A DNA stretch of 64,000 bases from Manihot esculenta (GCF_001659605.2 NW_025215483.1:186001-250000), one strand, 5' to 3'; positions 34,622 through 48,500 are shown, numbered from the stretch's first letter. Translations and numbers: made by a program. Notes: generated by a model from the sequence alone, not told the origin.

Positions 34622-34870
34622 AGAGGTTCCTCATTAGTACGATGTTTTACATCGGAAAGAGGTTGGTCTAGAGGTCATAGTAAGGCAAAACACAATAAGT
34701 AAAATCATGTCCACTAAGATAGGAAGTTGTTTTGCATGCTGATGTGGAATACTCATGCTTATTAATGTTATGCTATGTAATGCATGTATATATTGTAAAT
34801 TCATGTGTTTTCATATGAACATGTGTGCTAATGTTTGTTTCTTGATGTGTTGTTATTCAGGAGAACTAGG

Positions 34871-35410
34871 ATGAGTGGAGCTAGTTATTCTGTGGAATCA
34901 GACCCATCTGAAGGATCTTTTGAGGAAAACAGGGAAAGAATGGATGTAAGGAGAGAGATAGAATTAGATGTGCAAAGAAAGGATATAGGAGTGCAAGTGA
35001 ATATGGACGAAGAGTCTGTAGATGATACCCAGAATAAGGATGCCAGGATCTCTAGTTCAGGAGAAGTTGACCCCTCTATTTTGAGTACAGCTGCTAAAAG
35101 GGGGAAAAAGAAAGTCAGAGGCCTTAAAGGGTCAAAGAAGAGGGAGTTTTGGAATAAGTTAAAGTCAGGGTTGGGTTCGAGTTCTAATAGGGATAGCTTT
35201 AGATGTGAGAGGTGTGGAAGGCTGCATAAGGGAGTTTGTCTTGCAGGGACAACAGCATGTTTTAGGTGTGGTCAGGAGGGACATGTAGTTCGTGAGTGTC
35301 GTACTGCACCTTGGATAGCTCAGTCTCAGCGGACATTTTTAAGTAGAGTTGTTCAACAGGAGGCAGCCACATCAGACCCAGTAGTGCCAGGTATGTTCAT
35401 TTTGTTATGA
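34871..35410 (+). CDS. gag: Gag-like nucleocapsid protein with two zinc-knuckle-like motifs (179 aa), element B
   Basis: Same protein as the ORF at 16501-17040, unchanged over the whole open frame, with the same ATG 10 nt after an acceptor-like TTATTCAG (AG at 34859-34860). Contains the basic linker, CERCGRLHKGVC and the CCHC knuckle [14 protein letters not shown]; no capsid, protease or RT follows in frame. Identity between two separate insertions shows that the open frame was present in their common source. It cannot tell whether selection or simple recency preserved it, because the noncoding parts are also nearly identical. Confidence 0.7.
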   Translation: MSGASYSVESDPSEGSFEENRERMDVRREIELDVQRKDIGVQVNMDEESVDDTQNKDARISSSGEVDPSILSTAAKRGKKKVRGLKGSKKREFWNKLKSGLGSSSNRDSFRCERCGRLHKGVCLAGTTACFRCGQEGHVVRECRTAPWIAQSQRTFLSRVVQQEAATSDPVVPGMFILL

Positions 35411-37156
35411 ATGTTCTGATGTGTTTTGAGGATTCTGATAGGATGTCTTTTGTTGTAATCGAAGTAAAAGATAAATAGATAGAATTTCAAAGAAGAGTTA
35501 AAGAGAGAGTTATTATGAGATGTTAGGATCTCAGGTTTTCATAAACCTAGGCATAGTGAGAATTGATTTCTCAAGAAGAATAAGAGTAAATAAGGCAGAA
35601 AATAGAACAAGAAGTAAAAAGAGTAACAGTAAGTATGAATAAGTAGAAGGATAAGATGGGTCAGAGTAAGAGGAAAAGAAAAGGAAGGTAAGTTCATAAA
35701 GAGACTAGAGTTAGTCTGGGATTAGATGGTGGTGAGGCTGAGGAAGAAGGGAGAGCCTTTTCTTCAGTAAATTCCCGAGGGAAGTTCCATTAGCTTTAGC
35801 TTGGATCTGCACCCTGACTCAGTAGGAGGCAAACACATCATACATGGTGACGTCAGATGCGTTCACTTGGAAGTGTTCAGATGTGTATGCTGTTTGTTTT
35901 GGACCCAGTGTTTCACTTTCCTTGTTGTTTATGAGCCATTGATAGAGTGGATTTGATGACTTCTGGGCTTAGAGTGTTTTTCTCAGGGTCAGTAGACCTG
36001 AATATGATCCATCTGATGCAGAGTCAGTCAGTTTAGTTCAGAGTTTATACAGAGTAGGCGATGCGATCCAGCTGACCTTATGGTTCTAGGGGTGACTGAT
36101 GATGTCAACCTAGGGCGGATTGGCTAGCTACTCATAGTACTACCTGTGTCCGCAGAGACAAGGTAGGAGAGTTTAGAGCTCAGGATGGATCAATAGTTAG
36201 TCCTTAAAAAGGACAGAGTATAGAGGAATAGAGTACAGTATAGATGCCTAGAAGTTGATATCAGTCCCGCAGGCTCATCGTTATACAGGAAAAGTTGTCA
36301 GAGGGTTCTAACTCTTGTGAGCAAGTTTGTCAGGACAGGGAATCAGCCTCAGTACCCTTTACTAGAGAGAGAGTTCTAGATGTTTCCCAGATGATCTGTC
36401 AGGTTTACCATCTGTTAGAGAATTAGAGGTTGGAATGAGAATGATATCTGGCCGCAGAATCATTTCTTTCCTTCTACCCTACAGGATGGCACCTGCAGAG
36501 AAAGAGAGAGTTCAGAAGAGTCAGAAAAGTATAAGAGAGCTTAGTGGATAAAGGGTGTATCTGACTTAGTACCTCACCCTGGAAGATTCCAGTGTTGTTG
36601 TGGAAAACGAAGGATAGACTCTTGAGATTTTGTTATAACTGTTTACAGTTAACAGGGTCACTACTAAGCAATTACAGGTGTTCCTAGATAGGATTGATTG
36701 ATCTACTAACTGTTCTAATCAAAGAAGATTGGATTACAGATTGGTATGATCAGAGTACAGATTGGAGCAATACCTGTTGAGAGTTAGAGATTAAGTCAGT
36801 TTAGTAAAGAAGAAGAAAGGCGGGCAAGGATCAGTATTACAAGGTTGGTAATACAGATTGGTAGAAAAGATTGATGATCTATTGGAACTGTTAGTGGAAA
36901 CTGGTTGTGATTCCAGTGTGATTACGGATTGGTATCATTACAGATTTGTATCTGTTAAGAATTAAAAGTGAGAGTTTTCACAAAGAGATTAGTTTAGTTA
37001 AGAGAAAGAAAAGAAGAATAAGGATCAGAGTAGCGCAGCGAAAGCTGTGGAGTTCAGAAAAAGGTTATGAGTATAAACTCAGATCAGGAGAATAGAGGTA
37101 TAGATTCTCTCTTTAGAGAGAAGTGATAGGCTTTACTTGCTTATCTGTTTGTTTTT
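35411..37156 (+). pseudogene. Decayed gag/protease/RT remnant and 3' internal region of element B
   Basis: Uninterrupted version of the remnant that C splits in A. The uninterrupted target site (single ATATC) is at 36258-36262. Protease-like remnant about 35865-36190, RT-start remnant about 36530-36715, then purine-rich sequence with an approximate internal duplication. Stops and indels are shared with A, so the decay predates both insertions. Confidence 0.78.
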
Positions 37157-37192
37157 AACATTCGAGGACGAATGTTTTGTAAGGGGGGAAGA
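37157..37192 (+). promoter_or_regulatory. Hairpin and polypurine tract of element B
   Basis: AACATTCG/CGAATGTT stem (37157-37176) and AAGGGGGGAAGA (37181-37192), then one T and the 3' LTR. Confidence 0.88.
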
Positions 37193-37193
37193 T

Positions 37194-39593
37194 TGTAATA
37201 CCCGGCTAGTTCAGACATCGGAGTTCCTACCGTCCGGTGGAATTTTGAATGTCAGAGTTTCCCTGAAGGGTAGAGTGAAGGTTTTCTAAAATGTTTTGAT
37301 ATGTTTTAAGTTTTTGATTTGAAAAGGAAATGAGTTTTTAAGAGAAAAGGCTAAGGAAGATTTTCCCACTTTCGGCCCCCTAAAGTTAAAGTTCGGCTGC
37401 CGAAAGTACCCCACGTTCGGCCCCCTAAACTTAAGGTTCGGCCCCCTAAAGTGGTGAGGTGTTGCATGGAGCTTTGGCCACCCAACGTGAAGCGGTGGTG
37501 CACTTTTAAAGGTGCTTTTGGCCGACTAAGGAGGTGCTTAGGCTCTCCTTTGGTTCAGGAACTTGCTCATGCTTTCTCTCAATGATCTTCCATAGTTTTA
37601 CATCAAATCTTTCAAAGAAAAGTAGGTTTTAAGTGAGTTAAAGGGAGTTTTGAGAAGTTGTGGAGTTTAGGAGCTTGTGAAGCTTGAATCTCCATCTCTT
37701 CAAGTTAGGAGTCACGCCAGCCTTTGTTCTTCAATAGGTAAGTGTGAATCCTTGGTTTTAATTATGTTTTAAATGAGTTTGATGAGGGGAAAGGGGAGTT
37801 GTGCATGTGTATGCATGAGTTGTGCATATTAGGGTGTATGGATCCTATGCTTTGTTTGTGGTTGTTGTGTGTTATTTGTTGGAGTTTTAATGTGTTTAAG
37901 ACTCCTATATGCATGATTAAGTGTTTAGAGTATGTTTGGAGAGGTTGGATGCATGTTTGGAGGGTTGAAGTTCGGATGGCAGGCGTTCTTGTGCACGAAA
38001 CTGAGTTCTGGATGAACCCAGGTTCGGCCCCCGAAAGTCCAAGTTAGGCCGCCGAACATGCCTGACTTTCGTCTCTGGAGGAAACATTCGGCCGCCGAAG
38101 GTGCTGCCGAAGGTGCCCTGTCCAGCTTTCCTTTGCTTGTTTTGCATGCATGTTTTGAGGTGTTTTAAGGGGTCTTAAGGGGAGATGTTTAGAGGTATGT
38201 TAGAGTATGTTGGTCCCTCACTTGAGTCCATCTGTGTAGGCACAGAACAGAGGAACCAGAGAGAGCAGCAGTGAGTGTTGCTTCAGAGTTTGCAGAGTTA
38301 GCCCAGGGTTAGCCAAGCATTGGCTAGAGGTGAGTAGAACTAAACTTAATCTTTTATTAAAGAAACATAATGCTTTAGCATAGTTCATGCATCATGAATG
38401 CTATGATATGTATTAGGGTGATTGCATTAGAATCACGAATGTGAAGCATTGCATATTATGTGATCAGAGATTAGGTGGACCCAGGCGACTCCAATAGCCT
38501 AAGCTTCGGCTCCTGTCATTGTGTCAGGTCAGTTGGGCAATTACTTGTTGGAATGCCCTGTGTAGCTCCTTTGGGGGGCCAGTGTTGACAGAGGGTATTT
38601 TTGGGGTCATGTCTACCTTAGTGGGGATTGGACCAAGGCGACTTCAATAGCCCGTCGAGGGAGTTTTGGGGTCATGTCTAATCCAAGATATATTGAGATG
38701 CTTGTGTTGTGATGCATTTTCATATATAGTGCGTATGAATGAACTGTTTTCAATGTTTCTACTCACTGGGCTTTAGAAGCTCATCCCTTTCCCTTAATCC
38801 CAGTTTTGCAGGTACAGGGTTAGCTGGGAAGTCAGAAGCATCAGAGTGTTGGCTTCAGTATGTTTGTGTATAGCATAGTGTGGACATGATGTATGTAAAA
38901 GGATATATGTAAAGTGATGTAATAGTTAGTCAGTTAAGGTATAAATGTATTAGAATGTGCTTTTGCCTATTGTCTATAGTATGTTTATCCCTTGTCTATG
39001 CATGTATCCTGTTTTCAGTTTAATGATGAGCAATGAGTCAAACCAGGCTTAATAACATGTTGTGTTTCGAAAACCCAGTGAATTATAACTGTGAGGGAAG
39101 ACAGGGATTACTTCCTTTGACCCAAGACCAGTGCAATAGGAAAGACCAGGTTTGATTCCTGTGATCCACAGAGTAGACCACTAGAGAAGACCAGGTTTGA
39201 TTCCTGTGACTCTATGGTAACCAAGTTAACTTATGATATGCTGACCCTTACAGAGTGGGTTCTATGCTGCAGAGCGCATAGGGTATGGAGGTTACTTGGT
39301 AAAGCATCACTGGTGTATTATAGATAGCCAGAGGGCTAGTTCAGATTAGTATATCTGAGCATTTGGTTCATATGGTTGGACCTATAGGACAGTGTTTTAA
39401 AGGTTAAGTCTGGTAGTTTTAAAGACAAGTTTTAAAAAGTAATAGTCCAGTCGGATCATGTATGGGATTTTAACAGGTACACAGAGTTCATAGCAGGCTT
39501 ACTACGGGTCCCGGCGGCCTTAAGCCGATCTGGATCCTAGTGCCGAGCAGTTTGGGCCGTTACAAAGAGGGTACCGGTTTCCGGGCTGTTACA
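37194..39593 (+). repeat. 3' LTR of element B (2400 bp)
   Basis: Begins TGTAATACCCGG, ends GGGCTGTTACA, followed directly by satellite (TCGGG). A single G-to-T difference from the 5' LTR was seen near 37318. The flank TCGGG does not match the flank GCTTC left of A, so A and B are not the two ends of one simple insertion. Confidence 0.95.
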
Positions 39594-42500
39594 TCGGGCA
39601 CCGAATGTAACATGGGTGATAGACTTGGAAGCTTTTGGGATTGAAGCTGTTAGTTCGAAATCAGGCACCGAATGTAACATGGGTGATAGACCTGGCAGTT
39701 TTTGGGATGGAAGCTGTTAGTCCGAAAAAAACTGGCACCGGATGTAACATGGGTGATAGACTTGGCAGTTTGTGGGATGGAAGTTGTTAGTCTGAAATCG
39801 GGCACCGGATGTAACATGGGTGATAGACTTGGCAGTTTTTGGGATGGAAGCTATTATGCCGAAATCGGGCACCGGATGTAACATGGGTGATAGACTTGGC
39901 AGTTTTTGGGATGGATGCTGTTAGTCCGAAATCGGGCACCGGATGTAACATGGGTGATAGACTTGGCAGTTTTTGGGATGGAAGCTGTTAGTCCGAAATC
40001 GGGCACCGGATGTAACATGGGTGATAGACTTGGCAGTTTTTGGGATGGAAGCTGTTAGTCCGAAATCGGGCACCGGATGTAACATGGGTGATAGACTTGG
40101 CAGTTTTTGGGATGGACGCTGTTAGTCCGAAATCGGGCACCGGATGTAACATGGGTGATAGACTTGGCAGTTTTTGGGATGGAAGCTGTTAGTCCGAAAT
40201 CGGGCACCGGATGTAACATGGGTGATAGACTTGGCAGTTTTTGGGATGGAAGCTATTAGTCCGAAATCGGGCACCGGATGTAACATGGGTGATAGACTTG
40301 GCAGTTTTTGGGATGGAAGCTGTTAGTCCGAAATCGGGCACCGGATGTAACATGGGTGATAGACTTGGAAGCTTTTGGGATGGAAGCTGTTAGTCCGAAA
40401 TCAGGCACCGAATGTAACATGGGTGATAGACTTGGCAGTTTTGGGGATGGAAGCTGTTAGTCCGAAATCGGGCACCGGATGTAACATGGGTGATAGACTT
40501 GGCAGTTTGTGGGATGGAAGTTGTTAGTCTGAAATCGGGCACCGGATGTAACATGGGTGATAGACTTGGCAGTTTTTGGGATGGAAGCTATTATGCCGAA
40601 ATCGGGCACCGGATGTAACATGGGTGATAGACTTGGCAGTTTTTGGGATGGATGCTGTTAGTCCGAAATCGGGCACCGGATGTAACATGGGTGATAGACT
40701 TGGCAGTTTTTGGGATGGAAGCTGTTAGTCCCAAATCGGGCACCGGATGTAACATGGGTGATAGACTTGGAAGCTTTTGGGATGGAAGCTGTTAGTCCGA
40801 AATCAGGCACCGAATGTAACATGGGTGATAGACTTGGCAGTTTTTGGGATGGAAGCTATTAGTCCGAAATCGGGCACCGGATGTAACATGGGTGATAGAC
40901 TTGGCAGTTTTTGGGATGGAAGCTATTAGTCCGAAATCGGGCACCGGATGTAACATGGGTGATAGACTTGGCAGTTTTTGGGATGGAAGCTGTTAGTCCG
41001 AAATCGGGCGCCGGATGTAACATGGGTGATAGACTTGGCAGTTTTTGGGATGGAAGCTGTTAGTCCGAAATCGGGCACCGGATGTAACATGGGTGATAGA
41101 CTTGGCAGTTTTTGGGATGGAAGCTGTTAGTCCGAAATCGGGCACCGGATGTAACATGGGTGATAGACTTGGCAGTTTTTGGGATGGAAGCTGTTAGTCC
41201 GAAATCGGGCACCGGATGTAACATGGGTGATAGACTTGGCAGTTTTTGGGATGGAAGCTGTTAGTCCGAAATCGGACACCGGATGTAGCATGGGTGATAG
41301 ACTTGGCAGTTTTTGGGATGGACGCTATTAGTCCGAAATCGGGCACCGGATGTACCATGGGTGATAGACTTGGCAGTTTTTGGGATGGAAGCTGTTAGTC
41401 CGAAATCGGGCACCGGATGTAACATGGGTGATAGACTTGGCAGTTTTTGGGATGGAAGCTATTATGCCGAAATCGAGCACCGGATGTAACATGGGTGATA
41501 GACTTGGCAGTTTTTGGGATGGATGCTGTTAGTCCGAAATTGGGCACCGAATGTAACATGGGTGATACACTTGGGAGTTTTTGGGATGGAAGCTGTTAGT
41601 CCGAAATCGGGCACCGGATGTAACATGGGTGATAGACTTGGCAGTTTTTTGGAATGGAAGCTGTTAGTTCGAAATCGGGCACCGGACGTAACATGGGTGA
41701 TAGACTTGGAAGTTTTTGGGATGGAAGCTGTTAGTCTGAAATCAGGCATCGGATGTAACATGGGTGATAGACTTGGCAGTTTTGGGGATGGAAGCTGTTA
41801 GTCCGAAATCGGGCATCGGATGTAACATGGGTGATAGACTTGGCAGTTTTTGGGATGGAAGCTGTTTGTTCGAAATCGGACACCGGATGTAGCATGGGTG
41901 ATAGACTTGGCAGTTTTTGGGATGGACGCTATTAGTCCGAAATCGGGCACCGGATGTACCATGGGTGATAGACTTGGCAGTTTTTGGGATGGAAGCTGTT
42001 AGTCCGAAATCGGGCACCGGATGTAACATGGGTGATAGAATTGGCAAATTTTGGGATGGAAGCTATTATGCCGAAATCGGGCACCGGATGTAACATGGGT
42101 GATAGACTTGGCAGTTTTTGGGATGGATGCTGTTAGTCCGAAATGGGGCACCGAATGTAACATGGGTGATAGACTTGGTAGTTTTTGGGATGGAAGCTGT
42201 TAGTCCGAAATGGGGCACCGAATGTAACATGGGTGATAGACTTGGCAGTTTTTGGATGGAAGCTGTTAGTCCGAAATCGGGCACCGGATGTAACATGGGT
42301 GATAGACTTGGCAGTTTTTGGGATGCACGCTGTTAGTCCGAAATCGGGCACCGGATGTAACATGGGTGATAGACTTGGCAGTTTTTGGGATGGAAGCTGT
42401 TAGTCCGAAATCGGGCACCAGATGTAACATGGGTAATAGACTTGGCAGTTTTTGGGATGGAAGCTAATAGTCCGAAATCGGGCACTGGATGTAACATGGG

Positions 42501-45500
42501 TGATAGACTTGGCAGTTTTTGGGATGGATGCTGTTAGTCCGAAATCGGGCACCGTTTGTAACATGGGTGATAGACTTGGCAGTTTTTGGGATGAAAGGTG
42601 TTTGTCCCAAATCGGGCACCGAATGTAACATGGGTGATAGACTTGGAAGCTTTTGGGATTGAAGCTGTTAGTTCGAAATCAGGCACCGAATGTAACATGG
42701 GTGATAGACCTGGCAGTTTTTGGGATGGAAGCTGTTAGTCCGAAATCGGGCACCGGATGTAACATGGGTGATAGACTTGGCAGTTTTTCGGATGGAAGCT
42801 ATTAGTCCGAAATCGGGCACCGGATGCAACATGGGTGATAGACTTGGCAGTTTTTGGGATGGATGCTGTTAGTCCGAAATTGGGCACCGAATGTAACATG
42901 GGTGATAGACTTGGTAGTTTTTGGGATGGAAGCTGTTAGTCCGAAATCGGGCACCGGATGTAACATGGGTGATAGACTTGGCAGTTTTTTGGATGGAAGC
43001 TGTTAGTTCGAAATCGGGCACCGGACGTAACATGGGTGATAGACTTGGAAAGTTTTTGGGATGGAAGCTGTTAGTCTGAAATCAGGCATCGGATGTAACA
43101 TGGGTGATAGACTTGGCAGTTTTGGGGATGGAAGCTGTTAGTCCGAAATCGGGCACCGGATGTAACATGGGTGATAGACTTGGCAGTTTGTGGGATGGAA
43201 GTTGTTAGTCTGAAATCGGGCACCGGATGTAACATGGGTGATAGACTTGGCAGTTTTTGGGATGGAAGCTATTATGCCGAAATCGGGCACCGGATGTAAC
43301 ATGGGTGATAGACTTGGCAGTTTTTGGGATGGATGCTGTTAGTCCGAAATCGGGCACCGAATGTAACATGGGTGATAGACTTGGCAGTTTTTGGGATGGA
43401 AGCTGTTAGTCCGAAATCGGGCACCGGATGTAACATGGGTGATAGACTTGGCAGTTTTTGGGATGGAAGCTGTTAGTCCGAAATCGGGCACCGGATGTAA
43501 CATGGGTGATAGACTTGGCAGTTTTTGGGATGGAAGCTGTTAGTCCGAAATCGGGCACCGGATGTAACATGGGTGATAGACTTGGCAGTTTTTGGGATGG
43601 AAGCTGTTAGTCCGAAATCGGGCACCGGATGTAACATGGGTGATAGACTTGGCAGTTTTTGGGATGGAAGCTGTTAGTCCGAAATCGGGCACCGGATGTA
43701 ACATGGGTGATAGACTTGGCAGTTTTTGGGATGGAAGCTGTTAGTCCGAAATCGGGCACCGGATGTAACATGGGTGATAGACTTGGCAGTTTTTGGGATG
43801 GAAGCTGTTAGTCCGAAATCGGGCACCGGATGTAACATGGGTGATAGACTTGGCAGTTTTTGGGATGGAAGCTGTTAGTCCGAAATCGGGCACCGGATGT
43901 AACATGGGTGATAGACTTGGCAGTTTTTGGGATGGAAGCTGTTAGTCCGAAATCGGGCACCGGATGTAACATGGGTGATAGACTTGGCAGTTTTTGGGAT
44001 GGAAGCTGTTAGTCCGAAATCGGGCACCGGATGTAACATGGGTGATAGACTTGGCAGTTTTTGGGATGGAAGCTGTTAGTCCGAAATCGGGCACCGGATG
44101 TAACATGGGTGATAGACTTGGCAGTTTTTGGGATGGAAGCTGTTAGTCCGAAATCGGGCACCGGATGTAACATGGGTGATAGACTTGGCAGTTTTTGGGA
44201 TGGAAGCTGTTAGTCCGAAATCGGGCACCGGATGTAACATGGGTGATAGACTTGGCAGTTTTTGGGATGGAAGCTGTTAGTCCGAAATCGGGCACCGGAT
44301 GTAACATGGGTGATAGACTTGGCAGTTTTTGGGATGGAAGCTGTTAGTCCGAAATCGGGCACCGGATGTAACATGGGTGATAGACTTGGCAGTTTTTGGG
44401 ATGGAAGCTGTTAGTCCGAAATCGGGCACCGGATGTAACATGGGTGATAGACTTGGCAGTTTTTGGGATGGAAGCTGTTAGTCCGAAATCGGGCACCGGA
44501 TGTAACATGGGTGATAGACTTGGCAGTTTTTGGGATGGAAGCTGTTAGTCCGAAATCGGGCACCGGATGTAACATGGGTGATAGACTTGGCAGTTTTTGG
44601 GATGGAAGCTGTTAGTCCGAAATCGGGCACCGGATGTAACATGGGTGATAGACTTGGCAGTTTTTGGGATGGAAGCTGTTAGTCCGAAATCGGGCACCGG
44701 ATGTAACATGGGTGATAGACTTGGCAGTTTTTGGGATGGAAGCTGTTAGTCCGAAATCGGGCACCGGATGTAACATGGGTGATAGACTTGGCAGTTTTTG
44801 GGATGGAAGCTGTTAGTCCGAAATCGGGCACCGGATGTAACATGGGTGATAGACTTGGCAGTTTTTGGGATGGAAGCTGTTAGTCCGAAATCGGGCACCG
44901 GATGTAACATGGGTGATAGACTTGGCAGTTTTTGGGATGGAAGCTGTTAGTCCGAAATCGGGCACCGGATGTAACATGGGTGATAGACTTGGCAGTTTTT
45001 GGGATGGAAGCTGTTAGTCCGAAATCGGGCACCGGATGTAACATGGGTGATAGACTTGGCAGTTTTTGGGATGGAAGCTGTTAGTCCGAAATCGGGCACC
45101 GGATGTAACATGGGTGATAGACTTGGCAGTTTTTGGGATGGAAGCTATTAGTCCGAAATCGGGCACCGGATGTAACATGGGTGATAGACTTGGCAGTTTT
45201 TGGGATGGAAGCTGTTAGTCCGAAATCGGGCACCGGATGTAACATGGGTGATAGACTTGGCAGTTTTTGGGATGGAAGCTGTTAGTCCGAAATCGGGCAC
45301 CGGATGTAACATGGGTGATAGACTTGGCAGTTTTTGGGATGGAAGCTGTTAGTCCGAAATCGGGCACCGGATGTAACATGGGTGATAGACTTGGCAGTTT
45401 TTGGGATGGAAGCTGTTAGTCCGAAATCGGGCACCGGATGTAACATGGGTGATAGACTTGGCAGTTTTTGGGATGGAAGCTGTTAGTCCGAAATCGGGCA

Positions 45501-48500
45501 CCGGATGTAACATGGGTGATAGACTTGGCAGTTTTTGGGATGGAAGCTGTTAGTCCGAAATCGGGCACCGGATGTAACATGGGTGATAGACTTGGCAGTT
45601 TTTGGGATGGAAGCTGTTAGTCCGAAATCGGGCACCGGATGTAACATGGGTGATAGACTTGGCAGTTTTTGGGATGGAAGCTGTTAGTCCGAAATCGGGC
45701 ACCGGATGTAACATGGGTGATAGACTTGGCAGTTTTTGGGATGGAAGCTGTTAGTCCGAAATCGGGCACCGGATGTAACATGGGTGATAGACTTGGCAGT
45801 TTTTGGGATGGAAGCTGTTAGTCCGAAATCGGGCACCGGATGTAACATGGGTGATAGACTTGGCAGTTTTTGGGATGGAAGCTGTTAGTCCGAAATCGGG
45901 CACCGGATGTAACATGGGTGATAGACTTGGCAGTTTTTGGGATGGAAGCTGTTAGTCCGAAATCGGGCACCGGATGTAACATGGGTGATAGACTTGGCAG
46001 TTTTTGGGATGGAAGCTGTTAGTCCGAAATCGGGCACCGGATGTAACATGGGTGATAGACTTGGCAGTTTTTGGGATGGAAGCTGTTAGTCCGAAATCGG
46101 GCACCGGATGTAACATGGGTGATAGACTTGGCAGTTTTTGGGATGGAAGCTGTTAGTCCGAAATCGGGCACCGGATGTAACATGGGTGATAGACTTGGCA
46201 GTTTTTGGGATGGAAGCTGTTAGTCCGAAATCGGGCACCGGATGTAACATGGGTGATAGACTTGGCAGTTTTTGGGATGGAAGCTGTTAGTCCGAAATCG
46301 GGCACCGGATGTAACATGGGTGATAGACTTGGCAGTTTTTGGGATGGAAGCTGTTAGTCCGAAATCGGGCACCGGATGTAACATGGGTGATAGACTTGGC
46401 AGTTTTTGGGATGGAAGCTGTTAGTCCGAAATCGGGCACCGGATGTAACATGGGTGATAGACTTGGCAGTTTTTGGGATGGAAGCTGTTAGTCCGAAATC
46501 GGGCACCGGATGTAACATGGGTGATAGACTTGGCAGTTTTTGGGATGGAAGCTGTTAGTCCGAAATCGGGCACCGGATGTAACATGGGTGATAGACTTGG
46601 CAGTTTTTGGGATGGAAGCTGTTAGTCCGAAATCGGGCACCGGATGTAACATGGGTGATAGACTTGGCAGTTTTTGGGATGGAAGCTGTTAGTCCGAAAT
46701 CGGGCACCGGATGTAACATGGGTGATAGACTTGGAAGTTTTGGGATGGAAGCTGTTAGTCTGAAATCAGGCATCGGATGTAACATGGGTGATAGACTTGG
46801 CAGTTTTGGGGATGGAAGCTGTTAGTCCGAAATCGGGCACCGGATGTAACATGGGTGATAGACTTGGCAGTTTGTGGGATGGAAGTTGTTAGTCTGAAAT
46901 CGGGCACCGGATGTAACATGGGTGATAGACTTGGCAGTTTTTGGGATGGAAGCTATTATGCCGAAATCGGGCACCGGATGTAACATGGGTGATAGACTTG
47001 GCAGTTTTTGGGATGGATGCTGTTAGTCCGAAATTGGGCACCGAATGTAACATGGGTGATAGACTTGGTAGTTTTTGGGATGGAAGCTGTTAGTCCGAAA
47101 TCGGGCACCGGATGTAACATGGGTGATAGACTTGGCAGTTTTTGGATGGAAGCTGTTAGTCCGAAATCGGGCACCGGATGTAACATGGGTGATAGACTTG
47201 GCAGTTTTTGGGATGGACGCTGTTAGTCCGAAATCGGGCACCGGATGTAACATGGGTGATAGACTTGGCAGTTTTTGGGATGGAAGCTGTTAGTCCGAAA
47301 TCGGGCACCGGATGTAACATGGGTGATAGACTTGGCAGTTTTTGGGATGGAAGCTATTAGTCCGAAATCGGGCACTGGATGTAACATGGGTGATAGACTT
47401 GGCAGTTTTTGGGATGGAAGCTGTTAGTCCGAAATCGGGCACCGGATGTAACATGGGTGATAGACTTGGAAGCTTTTGGGATGGAAGCTGTTAGTCTGAA
47501 ATCAGGCACCGAATGTAACATGGGTGATAGACTTGGCAGTTTTTGGGATGGAAGCTGTTAGTCCGAAATCGGGCACCGGATGTAACATGGGTGATAGACT
47601 TGGCAGTTTTTGGGATGGAAGCTGTTAGTCCGAAATCGGGCACCAGATGTAACATGGGTGATAGACTTGGCAGTTTTTGGGATGGAAGCTATTAGTCCGA
47701 AATCGGGCACCGGATGTAACATGGGTGATAGACTTGGCAGTTTTTGGGATGGAAGCTGTTAGTCCGAAATCGGGCACCGGATGTAACATGGGTGATAGAC
47801 TTGGCAGTTTTTGGGATGGAAGCTGTTAGTCCGAAATCGGGCACCGGATGTAACATGGGTGATAGACTTGGAAGCTTTTGGGATGGAAGCTGTTAGTCCG
47901 AAATCAGGCACCGAATGTAACATGGGTGATAGACTTGGCAGTTTTTGGGATGGAAGCTGTTAGTCCGAAATCGGGCACCGGATGTAACATGGGTGATAGA
48001 CTTGGCAGTTTTTGGGATGGAAGCTGTTAGTCCGAAATCGGGCACCGGATGTAACATGGGTAATAGACTTGGCAGTTTTTGGGATGGAAGCTATTAGTCC
48101 GAAATCGGGCACTGGATGTAACATGGGTGATAGACTTGGCAGTTTTTGGGATGGAAGCTGTTAGTCCGAAATCGGGCACCGGATGTAACATGGGTGATAG
48201 ACTTGGAAGCTTTTGGGATGGAAGCTGTTAGTCCGAAATCGGGCACCGGATGTAACATGGGTGATTGACTTGGCAGTTTGTGGGATGGAAGTTGTTAGTC
48301 TGAAATCGGGCACCGGATGTAACATGGGTGATAGACTTGGCAGTTTTTAGGATGGAAGCTATTATGCCGAAATCGGGAACCGGATGTAACATGGGTGATA
48401 GACTTGGCAGTTTTTGGGATGGATGCTGTTAGTCCGAAATCGGGCACCGTTTGTAACATGGGTGATAGACTTGGAAGCTTTTGGGATTGAAGCTGTTAGT

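Larger units (their letters stand above)
32212..39593 (+). mobile_element. Element B: second copy of the non-autonomous A family, without nested insertion
   Basis: 5' LTR 32212-34607 (first 4 bases lost in gap), primer site 34610-34621, gag-like ORF 34871-35410, decayed pol 35411-37156, hairpin and polypurine tract 37157-37192, 3' LTR 37194-39593. Both B LTRs lack one T in a T-run (near 34000 and 38983) that both A LTRs have, and the B internal region differs from A at several single bases (near 35947, 36025, 36283, 36735). B is therefore a separate insertion rather than an exact copy of A. Its own LTRs differ at one seen base (near 37318). Confidence 0.93.

Noticed and set aside
13837..39593. 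A and B as the two halves of one very large insertion
   Set aside because: Flanks GCTTC and TCGGG do not form a target duplication, and A and B carry different diagnostic bases in their own LTR pairs.
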